Source: Symbiodinium natans (taxonomy: Eukaryota > Sar > Dinophyceae > Suessiales > Symbiodiniaceae). From it: 62,000 nt of DNA. The DNA is taken from the NCBI GenBank assembly GCA_905221605.1, contig CAJNDS010000072.1, positions 105,001 to 167,000 on the forward strand. The letters run 5' to 3'. The notes under the pieces were generated by a model. The model was given only the letters and a program-made list of their open reading frames with translations, ran no database searches and was not told the origin of the DNA. The translations under genes and the position numbers were made by a program. Positions 9,982 through 19,983 of this stretch are shown here, one piece after another (position 1 is the first letter of the stretch; each line of letters begins with the position of its first letter).

Positions 9982-11250
9982 CTAGGGCTTAGGGTGCCGC
10001 TGCCTCGGGGTTAGGGTTTGGGTTCAGGGTTCAAGGTTCAGGTTAGGATCCAAAACCTCCTCCCCCCAAGAAGGGCACTTGCTGTGAAGCTGAACGAGGG
10101 CTTGAGAACCACTCCACGACACTCCCTATACGAATTCCTCCTTTCTGCCACCGGAGCCCCCAAAAGATGCCTCTTGTCTCCATAGGAGGTACCCAGAACG
10201 GGGGCGGTTTATGCATTCAGGATGATAGCATTTTGTAGGGCAGCGAGGCAAGGTTCAGGGCAAAAAGGGCTCAAGGCTCGAAAACGGTCCCAGCATCTCT
10301 AAACCCTAAGCCCTAAACCCTAAACCCTAAACCCTCTCTTACCTAGAAAATCCCCGCCCCCCCCCCCACTCCCCCCCCCTGGCCCCCCCCCCGCCCCCCC
10401 GGAATTAGGTCTCAACAATTTAGGGTCTCAAGGGTTTAGGGTCTCAAGTCTCAAGGGTTTAGGGTCATAGGTTTAGGGTCTCAGGTTTAGGGTCGTAGGG
10501 TTTAGGCTTGGGTTTTGGGCCCGCTGGGTCTTGAGCTTTAAGCCTGCTGGGAATGTATTGAGTGAACTTTGGATTTTCTCAATGTTATGGGTTTCTTGGG
10601 TGGGTGGGTCTTTTTCTAACGCTTGACAAGCTGCCCGACTAGTGAATGCTCGGACCTGAGATGCTGAACCCTAAGCCCTAAACCCCTGCAACTCTCAACC
10701 CGGGCGGCGAGTGCGCCGCTGCTCCCGGAGGTCCAACGACTCAAAGCGATCGGAGCCGCTACCTGAGCAGCTGAGGGTTTAGGGTTTAGGGTTTAGAGGG
10801 TTTAGGGTTTAGAGGGTTTAGGGTTTAGAAGGTTTAGGGTTTAGAGGTTTAGGGTTTAGGGTTTAGAGGTTTAGAGTTTAGGGTTTGGAGGGTTTAGGGT
10901 TGAGGGCCGAGGTGCGTAGGGCTGGCCCTTAGATGAGAGATGGTCGGTAGAAACTCGAGAGGACAACCCGGAACATTCTGCAACCCTAAACCCTAAACCC
11001 TAAACCCTAAGCCTGAACCCTAAACGCTGAACCCTAAACCCTAAACCCTGAACTCACCCCCAATTCTTGTCGCCCCTGAGATTGGCGACCTTCTTCGGAC
11101 ACTGGGAGCCCCAGCAAAGCCCCAAGTCTCAAGGCCCTAAACTCTTGACCCTGGACCCTAGGGTTTAGGGTTTAGGGTTTAGGGTTTCGGGGTTGGGATT
11201 TAGGGTCAAGCCGGGCCGTCGACGCGACTTATGTTTAGGTTTAGGCTTCG

Positions 11251-11362
11251 ATCATGGGTTGTCCTACTACCCCTCTCTATGCTACTTAATGAAGGTTAGT
11301 TAAGGGGGGAACCTAGGGGGGGGGGGGGTAGTATGGAGTGGGATAGTAGGGGAACCCATGAT
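11251..11362. mobile_element. 112 bp MITE-like element with 23 bp inverted ends
   Basis: ATCATGGGTTGTCCTACTAC at 11251 and the complement of GTAGGGGAACCCATGAT ending at 11362 form terminal inverted repeats of about 23 bases with three mismatches. The interior contains a poly-G run and no ORF. No target duplication is obvious. It lies between a TTTAGGG and a CCCTAAA tract, probably in an intron. Confidence 0.6.
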
Positions 11363-11573
11363 TTAAGGTTCAAGGTGCAGGGATCCTTTTTTGGGGAAGG
11401 CTTTGAGGTCTTGGGTTTGGGAGCTCTAATCTCTCAGCCCCAAACCATGAGCCCCAAACCCCAAACCCCAAACCCCAAACCCCAAACCCCAAACCCCAAA
11501 CCCCAAACCCCAAACCCCAAACCCTAAACCCTAAACCCTAAACCCTAAACCCACACCCACAGGTTCGTTGGGC

Positions 11574-11651
11574 TAGGGGATTCGGCATACAGGCTGCTCT
11601 CCACCGCCGACCACTCGCCGCTGATAGCGACCACCTCTATGGGCCGCGAGC
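11574..11651 (-). CDS. minus-strand exon candidate
   Basis: A CCAAG|G acceptor on the minus strand opens a frame reading RPIEVVAISGEWSAVESSLY then AESP, ending at a possible GC donor (TA|GCCCAA). The pattern of beta-like and polar residues is natural, but the protein is not recognised. It is flanked by CCCTAAA on the left and TTTAGGG on the right. Confidence 0.45.
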
Positions 11652-12711
11652 CTTGGGTGGGCGTGGTTTAGGGATTAGGGTTTGGGGTTTAGGGTTTAGG
11701 GTTTGGGGTTTAGGGTTTAGGGTTTGGGGTTTGGGGTTTGGGGTTTGGGGCCTTTGGGGTTTGGGGTTTAGGGTTTGGGGTGTGGGGGCTTGACTCTTTC
11801 GGAGTCGAAGGCTAAGAGTGCTTGGGCGTTCGGGGTTTCGATTTCGGGTTTCGGGGCTGAAAACTTACGGTTTACGGACTGGGTGGTTCGGGTCATGCTG
11901 TGCGTGTGTGTGAGAGGGAGGGGGGGTAGGCAGGGGCCAGGACTGAGGGCCTGACAGGGACCTAAACCCAAACCCTAAACCCTAAACCCTAAACACCCTA
12001 AACCCTAAAGGAGACTCTCAGGTGCGATGCAAGGTTGTCGCGCACCGAAGGCCCATCGACCCTTGAGCCTCACCCCCCCTTTTTGTAGTCTCTCCAAGGA
12101 CGACTATCAGGGTTTAGGGTTTAGGGTTTAGGGTTTCGGGTTTGGGGTTTGGGGTTTAGGGTTTAGGGTTTGGGGTTTAGGGACATGAGGGCCGGGATCA
12201 ACATGTCCGAACAAGGGGGCCCATCATGCTGCTTCGAGACCCCTGCGAGCTTAGACGTGGTCGGAGGATGGCTCCTCTTCAGCCCTCTTAAGCCCGAGAC
12301 CCCAAAACCCTAAATCCCCAACCTCACCTCTGAACCCTGTAAACCTGTGGCCCTCTCTGAGCTGTTGGCCAAGGCCATCCTCCGCTCCAGGTGCCTCGGA
12401 GGGCTTGGGATTTCGGGTTTCAGGTGTGAGGCTTTAGGGAGGGTGAGGGAGGGGCTTACAGGTTGAGGGCTTGGATGGTTTGGGATGTGTTTTGGGAAGG
12501 CTTGGGGCTTCGGGCTTGCAGTTTCGAGGTTGAGCGTTGCAGTGACCCACTTGAAAGGTCGAGGGCCTTAGTCTACTGCGCTCACACCCACAAACCCTTA
12601 CCCCCAAAGGCCAAACCCTTTCAACCCCACCATCCCCCAACACCTAAACCCCTAAAGCCCCAACCCCCCCCCAACCCAGCGTCGGGGACCTTTTGGGGTC
12701 CTTACTCTAAG

Positions 12712-12781
12712 GCTGCCCGGATACTAGAGCGGAACCCAAGTTTAGAGAACTCACCATGTGGGCCCTTGGACAGGGGAGAAG
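12712..12781 (+). CDS. plus-strand exon candidate with canonical donor
   Basis: CTCTAAG|GCTGCC opens a 23-codon frame (AARILERNPSLENSPC, then GPLDRGE) that ends at AAG|GTACGTAG, the best GT donor in this part of the window. The product is unknown. Confidence 0.4.
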
Positions 12782-13248
12782 GTACGTAGCAGAGCTCCAT
12801 GCTAGAAGCCAGGGACATTCCTAGGGGCAGCCAGCTTGAGTCTGATGGGGGGGCACTGTTAGGTTTGGGATCTGGGTCTTTAGGTTTTAGGGTTTGGGGT
12901 TTATGGGTTTGGGGTTCAGGATTGACGCATGGAACCTGAACACCAGTTTAGGGTGCAGGGCTTAGGACTGAGGATTTAGCGTTTAGGGTCTAGGATGTTG
13001 GGTTTAGGGCAGTTTAGGGTGTAGGGTTTAGCTCCAAACCACCAGCGCCAGAAATCCCAGATCCGACACGAACGTGAACCCTCAAACACAGGAGGCCAAA
13101 CCCCAAAGCCTCAAACCCTCAACCCTAGACGCCAAACCCTCAAAACCCCCAACACCCTAAACCCCCAAACCCTAAACCCTAAACCCTAAGCCCCAACCCC
13201 CAAACCCCAAACTCTAAACCCCCCAAACCCTCAAAAGAGCCCTCTCAG

Positions 13249-13331
13249 CCAGCATCGAGTCCAAGCCACCGGATCCAGCTCTCCGGGATCTGCGCGGGGG
13301 TGCGGGATTGGGCTGTGCGCCCCTACGGACT
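13249..13331 (+). CDS. plus-strand exon candidate with GA donor
   Basis: After CTCTCAG the frame reads ASIESKPPDPALRDLRG and continues to ACT|GATAGGGATC. The same 12 bases follow the exon at 53000-53079, again just before a TTTAGGG array. If this is a splice donor it is of the GA type. The product is unknown. Confidence 0.35.
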
Positions 13332-15795
13332 GATAGGGATCTTAAGGTTTAGGGTTTAGGGTTTATGGGTTTAGGGTTTAGGGTTTAGGGTTTAGGATTT
13401 AGGGCTTAGGGTTTAGGGTTTAGGGTTTCGGGTTTCGGGTTTAGGGTTTCGGGCTTCGGGCGCAACAGCGCGCAGACATGCCCACTGCAAGACCGCCCAA
13501 GCACTGCTCAAAGATTGTTGTGCACAATTCCCACGAAGAGGGTTGAGGGTTTAAATATATGTGTGAAGTGTAGGGTTTAGGGTTAGGGTTTAGGGTTCAG
13601 GGTTTAGGGTTTAGGGTTTGGGGTTTGGGGTTTAGGCTTTAGGATGTAGGGTTCAGGGTTCAATCAAGCATTCACTACGCAAACAGCTTTGCAAGCTACG
13701 GAGGCCTGCCCACCCGCCCATTGGGTCCCACAGCATTTACGAGACCATGTCGCTTGACATAGAAATCCTCAAGCCAGCTTGCATCTGGGATTTTTTAACG
13801 TTAAACAACCCCCAAAGCGTTAAAAACAATCTGGGTCCGCGCTGTAAGTAGAATGGAACGACCCTGAACAAAAAGCCAGCCAAGCTTCGTTCGGAACGAG
13901 CCTACCGCTACTTGTGAGGGCGGCGAAAACCCGACGAATCCCTGCTTCTGAGGGCAATGCGGGAACGAGCCTACAAGCAAAGAATGCTTCAGGTCATGCT
14001 GCGTTCCTTTCTGGCAGGTGCAGAGTGAAGGCTGTTGCACACCGGGCATTGGCCGAATGGCTGATGGTCTGGCAAGCGGCACAACGTTGAGACGCCCAAC
14101 ACCCTAGACCCTAAAGGGGTCTTTTAAGCCCAGTAAGCCCTAAACCTTGAAGTCTGAGGCCCAGCAGGATCCTAACATCCTAAAGCCCAAGGCCCAAGGC
14201 AGGCCCGGAGCCCTACCGAAGCCCTGCAAGGCCTGAACCCTAAAGCGCAAGGCCGACGAAATTTTGCTGACCAGTGCCCACGGAAAACTTTGACTCAAGA
14301 ACACGGGATTTTGACCCATGCCTGCGGGACTTGTTACCAATGCACCTTTCCCCCCACCCTGTGATCAATGCCCATGCGGACAATGTTGACCATGCCCGCG
14401 GGATTTGCACGGCAATTCCTGCTATTTTTTCGGTAGTGCCCCCGCCTGCTAATTCATTCGGGTTAATGTATAGGTGAAGGAAAGGTTTAGGGGATTTAGG
14501 CGGTTTAAGGGATTTAGGGTTTTTGCTTTAGAGTTTGGGGGTTTAGAAGGTTCATGGTGCTTAGGGTTAGAGTCTAAAGGTTTAGGGTGGTTTGGGTTTC
14601 AAGGCTCGCATGTAGGGCATACATGAGGGGGTCAGCTTCCAGCTGCGGGAGTTTGAGGCTTCAGGACTTGACGTGCGCTTTGTCGCAGTCTGCCCTTGAC
14701 CTGCACCCTGAACCCACCCCTAAGCCCTAAAGCCTAACCCCTAAACCCTGCACCATGGGCCTGCCAACAGCGGCGCTTCCAGATCACTCGTCCGCGCCGC
14801 CATCAGTGCCACTGTGCCATTTCATGCAGGTTCCGGTGTCGGGTTCGCAAGTTTGTGGGTTTAGGGTTTAGGGTTTGGGGTTTGGGGTTTAGGGTTTAGG
14901 GTTTAGGGTTTAGGGTTTAGGGTTTAGGGTTTAGGGTTTAGGGTTCAGAGTTTACCTAGCACTTGGACCCGTTCAAGGTCCATTGACTTAGGGGCCATAG
15001 CTTCAGACTACAAAGGCGCTATGAAAAATTGCAGGCCCCATGGCAGATGCTTCTGTTTCATTAAAGGGAACTCTCGGCTTTTTGGGGAAGAAACTTGACT
15101 CATACTTCTGGCCACTTCCATACCGCACGTTCAGAGTTCGTAGCCCCGTGCAATACAACAAGGACACCAGAGTACCGCAGCCTGGCACCACCCAACGAAG
15201 GTGATGAAGCATAAAACGCTTCACATCCAGCTGAGCCATCCATCGTCAAGGCGACGACACGCAAGCTCGGATGACAAAGCCCAAAGCCTAAAGCACATGG
15301 CTCTGGATATATATCCATCCTCAAAAGCAGGCATGCCTAGAATTATTAGTCTATCTAAGACAACACCCCAGCAACATGGGAGAAAAACGATGCCTAACAC
15401 AAACGATACTTCTACCAGGCTGAAAGCAAGAAGTGCTCGCATGATAGTTTTTGGACAATCGCGGTTCACTCTCAACGGCCGCACGCTAAGCCCTAAACCC
15501 TAAACCCTGAACCCTGAACCCTAAACCCTAAACCCTAAACCTGAAACCCTAAACCCTAAACCCTAAGCCCTACTCTTGAGTTTAGGGGGGTGGGTTCAAG
15601 GGTTCAAGGTCTTGTGTTGACTCCCGACTCTCGGTTTGGATCCTCAACCCAAAGCCCGAAACCTTGAAACCCTAATGGTTTAGGGCTTAAGTTTACAACC
15701 CTAAACCTCAAACCGAAGAGGTTTAGGGTTCAGGGTGTAGGCCCTAAATCCTAAACCCTAAACCCTAAACCCTAAAACCCTCAACACCCTCTCAG

Positions 15796-15840
15796 GTGTG
15801 GGGTCCCAACAGCATCTCTTTCGCCGATTCCCGGCTCAAG
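15796..15840 (+). CDS. 15-codon exon candidate with GC donor
   Basis: CTCTCAG is followed by VWGPNSISFADSRLK and then |GCGCGG. The peptide looks natural and the boundaries fit the AG acceptor and GC donor usage of this locus. A longer frame ending at GTACAT (15859) is possible in another phase. The product is unknown. From 15841 to 16234 I see only weak frames. Confidence 0.35.
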
Positions 15841-16234
15841 GCGCGGTGAAACAGAAGGTACATACGGGTAGTCCTCAAAGATATGGGGTCTTCCGATAGG
15901 GGGCAATTACCACCTTAAACCCCTAAACCCTTAAACCCTGAGGTCCTTTTTAGAAGGGATTCATGCCATTTTGGAAACCTACAAATACACGGGCTTGGGC
16001 GTTAGGATTTTGGGTGTTTAGTTTTTAAGGTCTAGGCTATTAGGACGGACCCCTATATTGTTGAGACCTCTAGAGGGACCTTGAATGTTGACAACTACCC
16101 ATATGCCATAGTAAAAGTACTGCTGGTAGGAATACGAGTACGAGTATTTTGGGTATATGATCCCAAAGTTCAGTTTTCAAGGGAAGCAGATGGCCATGCA
16201 GCCAGTCCTCCACATTGGGACGCATTGCCGCTCG

Positions 16235-17260
16235 ACTCGCGTCAGTGGGGCGTTGCCGCGAGGTGCGCTGAAAGCTTCCTCTGGCACTCAGCGAGCTGCT
16301 CCTTCAGGGCCGGCAGGGTCTGCAGCAGCTCGCTCCCGCAGAACTCGAGAATGTTGGGCTGCGCTTTGGCCTCGGTCATGATGTTTGTCCACGCCTTGTC
16401 GACGCCCACAAAGCACTTCGCCTCCTCTGGCAGCTGCCTCGCGATGTCACCCTTGGAGAAGGCCTCCTCCGGGTGGGAGTTCTACGGTCCCCCAAAAAGA
16501 TGTATAGACAGGTCCCCTATATTCACCCACAAAGGGCACATTACAGACCCTAAACCCAAATATCCCAAACGACCACCCAGTCCCAAGTCCTCCAACGGCA
16601 CCCAGGCAGTTTGCACCTCGATCCATAGACCAAGCGTCTCGCTGACGCCCTTCAGCTGCTTCAGGAAGCCAGCGAGCGTTTCCTTACTGGTTCTTAGTAC
16701 GGAATTCGGGAACCAACTACCACATAAATATATACCGATAAAAAATGTTAATACAAAAACCAAGAGAAATAGTAAACAAAAATATACATTTTTTCCTTAC
16801 TAAGAACCAGCAAGTGTCGCGCATGGGGGAACTGTCCGGCGATGAGAGCATCGAGCTCACGGCACCCGCCGCCTCCTGGAAGCCCTTCCTCGAGGCCTCC
16901 GCGTGCTCCACGTCCAGGGTGATCTCGCCGCGGTACCTCTTGACTGTTCAGGAACCCCCTTGAAAACAAACACATCTATATATATATATATATATATATA
17001 TATTTTTACATATATATAGTTTGTCCATTTTTCTTGTATTTCTTTTTTGTTGATTGCACTTTATTCTTGATCGTTATCAACTACAGAATAGAAGCCGCAA
17101 AACAACCAAAAAAAGTGCAAGCATACGACTCAACAGCCGCAGTACTTGTACTCTGCAAAGGTCAGCTTCTGGTCTTTCCACGCAGCAATGAGGTCGTTGC
17201 AGCGGCGCTCAATGTCAGCGGCAGTCATGGGGCAGGGGCACAAGGGCACAGCTATAAAGG
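16235..17260 (-). CDS. dynein heavy chain, part of stem/linker region, four exons
   Basis: Read on the minus strand, four coding blocks follow one another. 17146-17260 contains RRCNDLIAAWKDQKLTFAEY, like the dynein segment ending in ...EYK. 16840-16945 contains RYRGEITLDVEHAEASRKGF (weaker). 16586-16689 contains VSETLGLWIEVQTAWVPLE, the characteristic W..VQ..W..LE of the linker. 16235-16487 contains FSKGDIARQLPEEAK followed by F..VDKAW, NILEF and LLQTLPALKEQLAECQRKL, which is the usual D-I...QLPEE...F..vD..W...L...L..CQ..L order. Dynein heavy chains are microtubule motors of the cytoplasm or flagellum; the linker is the mechanical element next to the AAA ring. Only about 150 residues of a >4000-residue protein are visible, and I found neither the next exon (expected ...KR..FPRFYF) nor upstream ones, so this is a partial gene or a fragment. 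Introns contain short degenerate repeats. The family assignment is from recognition of the motif order. Confidence 0.75.
16679..16810. mobile_element. putative inserted intron with inverted ends in dynein gene
   Basis: CTGGTTCTTAGTA (16687-16699) and its exact complement TACTAAGAACCAG (16798-16810) bracket about 100 AT-rich bases, and the 9-mer TTTCCTTAC is repeated at 16679-16687 and 16792-16800. On the gene's strand this gives GTAAGGAAA at the donor side and again at the start of the next exon, so the duplication itself could supply splice sites. It looks like an introner-type insertion, but the exact exon ends are not certain. Confidence 0.45.
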
Positions 17261-17900
17261 AGGACTTTTCTGGAACGCCTCAGCAAAAACCCGACATGCA
17301 CACTCATAAGTTCCGTGCAGGAGCAGTGTCGAATGTGGTCTATGGCCCAGGTCTCTATGGGCAGCAACAACGCAGCCGATGCGGACGATCGATTCGACAG
17401 ATCCGACATATGTTAAAAACGCTGTAAACTACAAGTTACTTACAACCAAAAGTGGTCCCTGTCAGTGCTCAAGCGCTTAAACCTTGTAAGCACAGGGACC
17501 TGAACCCTAAAACAAGCTGAACCCTACAAGCCCCAAACCTTAAACTTGCCAACACCTCGTTTTTTTTGGACTGGCGCCCCTTTACTACATCAGTAGCACA
17601 GTAGGCCGGTCTTGTTGGGCTCGACGTAACGGGTGAAACGAAGTCAGCGCGCGCAAACCACCAAGAACACCACGCAACCACCCAAAAAACAAGAAAACAG
17701 AAGCAACAAAGCAAGCAAAGGCGCCGAACTACTAGGAAACCCCACGCACTCAGTACTCGAAGTCGTCGTTGAAGTCCCGGTGCAATCATACAGCACTGAG
17801 CATGCGGGGAGTCGCAAATTGCGACACTGCCAGATTTTCAAAATCACCATCATGTAGCTACTGGTGCGACGTCATTCGGCTCGAACCAAGGTCATCATCG
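17261..17900. other. no recognisable gene
   Basis: Frames of 60-106 codons occur on both strands with equal openness. I find no motif, repeat array or RNA gene here beyond a few CCCTAAA-like words near 17510. Confidence 0.4.
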
Positions 17901-17919
17901 ATAGTCAGGCACCCGTGCT

Positions 17920-19945
17920 CGTCGTCAAGGACAAATCACGGACCCGCATTGGCAAAGGGATGGTACAGGTCAGACTCCCCAAAGGAGAGGAAAGACGTGC
18001 GTATGCCCCATGGTGGTCAGCCAGTGGGGACTTAACAGAAAGAACAATCAAGGCAAGACCGGCCCAGGGCACTCCATGGTGGTCAGCCAGTGGAGCAGCC
18101 CCGAGCGGAAGGTTCACCTCTCACCCTGGCTTGCAGCTGCGCCCACCTAGATAGATGTCCGCGCACAAGCACAGTCTCAGCAGACAGCCAAAGCGGAGGC
18201 CACACACGCAAGCCCGAAAGCTCGCCGGGGTTTCGGGGACCGCAATCTGGCAGGCAATGGTCCCTCCAGAGTCCAAGCCAATAAGATACGTCGGCAGGGA
18301 GATGTGAGGGCTCACATCACTTGGCAGCCTGCAAGAGAGCTAAGATCTCCGTGGTATACACAGCTTTCGTCCAGGATGCCGTCAGGTAGCATCCAGGCGG
18401 GCGAAGATTCTGCCTGTCCTGCCACAAGCCAAGCACAGACGATGATGACCCTTTTGAAGGCCAAGTTACTCCACAGGTGTTCGATATCTCCAGGCCAGGG
18501 CAGTAGGTGCCTATTCTCCACGTAGAAGTGCCCGCAGCCTGGGAGAGGCAGCACCGCCGCATTGGTCTCTCCAGAGTCGATATTCGGCCGTCAGGATCCC
18601 GTACCCGTCGTCCAGGACAGATAACAAACCCGCAGTGGCAAAGGGGTGTGACAGGTCAAACTCCCCAATCAGCCAGTGGGGACTTAACAGCAAGAACAAT
18701 CGAGGCAAGACCAGCCCAGGGCACTCCATGGTGGTCAGCCAGTGGAGCAGCCCCGAGCGAAAGGTCCCCCGCTCACCCTGGCTTGCAGCTGCGCCCACCT
18801 GGAAAGATGTCCGCGCGCAAGCAATGTCTCAACAGACAGCCAGAGGGGAGGCCACACACGCAAGCCCGAAAGCTCGCCGGGGTCTCGGAGACTGCACTTT
18901 GGTAAGCAGTGGTCCCTCCAGAGCCAAAGCCAATAAGGTACGTCGGCAAGGAGATGCGAGGGCTCACATCACTTTTGGCAGCCTGCAAGAGCCCAAGATC
19001 TCCATGGTATACACAGCGTTCGTTTAGGTGGCGCCGTCAGGTAGCATCCAGGCGAGCGGAGAGCCAGCCTGCCCTGCCACAGGCCAAGCATAGGCGACGA
19101 TGGCCCTTTTGAAGGCCAGGTTACTCCAGTGGGTGTATATTCTTCAGACATAAGTGCCCGCAACCTGGGAGAAGCGGCACCACTGGCCTCTCCAGAGTCG
19201 TCCTTCGGCCGAGATACCACAAAGGGGAGGATCGCATTGCCATGACTCACTATGAGCCAAGCGTTGTCTCGTCCCGTGATGAGCGGTGGGGCAACCAGTG
19301 TGGGCGGCTGCTGGGTCTCAAAGCCGAGGGGTTTTTGCAGTGCCATAGCACAGAAAGGGCAACCTATCCGGTCAAAGAGGGGCGGAGGAGAGGAAGACTG
19401 GGCAGTCTTACCTTGGACATAACCGATGAACAATCAAGGCAAGACCAGCCCAGAGTACTCCATGGGGGCCAGCCAGTGGTACAGCCCCGGGCGAGAGGCA
19501 CTCACTCCACTAGGCTCACCGCATCGCCCACCCAGAAGGGTGTTCCCGTCCCGACAAGTTACATCAACCAGCCAGAAGGGAGGTCAATGCGCGTCAGTAG
19601 CGACCGGTTCTACTGGGGGAAACGCCAGTCCTTGCACAGAGCGGAGCAGTGGACCTCAGGGTTTGCCAATGTTGCACGAATCCTTACTTCCACAAGGCAA
19701 GAGGAAACGGCAGGGTCAACTACAAGGGCCGAGGGCTCAGGCACCTTGAAGTTGTACACCTCACCACAGTCGCCGAGGCAGGTTGGGGTGCCATGGAAAC
19801 TTCCTATTACAAGCGTCCGTGCGCCCCATGGTGGTCAACCACTGGGGACTTACAACTTACAAGTGAGCACTGCAGACCAGCCCAGGGTTCCCCGTGGTGG
19901 CCAGCCAGTGGGGCAGCCGCGAGCCGCCAAGAGCAGCAGGCTCCC
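17920..19945. repeat. tandem array of ~670 bp units with paired 20-mers
   Basis: Copy A (about 17925-18608) and copy B (about 18609-19200) align along their length. Both contain the words AAGCCCGAAAGCTCGCCGGGG, AAGCCAATAAG and GTCAGGTAGCATCCAGGCG. A third copy (about 19200-19560) and a short fourth (19800-19945) are more diverged. The 20-mer CCATGGTGGTCAGCCAGTGG occurs at 18008, 18074 and 18726, with variants at about 18665, 19460, 19826 and 19891, in pairs 60-66 bases apart. Minus-strand frames run through the array, but no protein family is recognised. Confidence 0.8.
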
Positions 19946-19983
19946 TGGAAGCTCCCATTACGGAAGCCATTGAGTAGCGACAG

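Larger units (their letters stand above)
10300..15000. repeat. strictly alternating CCCTAAA / TTTAGGG tracts
   Basis: Orientation switches at almost every tract. C-strand tracts lie at 10300, 10665, 10982, 11410, 11965, 12300, 12600, 13075 and 14715; G-strand tracts lie at 10420, 10770, 11160, 11665, 12110, 12410, 12880, 13345/13570, 14480 and 14860. The islands between are 40-250 bases. Most exon-like islands (11574-11651, 12712-12781, 13249-13331) have CCCTAAA on the left and TTTAGGG on the right. At 13660-14480 there is a longer non-repeat stretch in which I find no convincing gene. Confidence 0.85.

Noticed and set aside
19242-19973. 243-codon plus-strand ORF with repeated HGGQPVG
   Set aside because: The peptide repeat is only the translation of the CCATGGTGGTCAGCCAGTGG word; the minus strand of the region is the better coding candidate.
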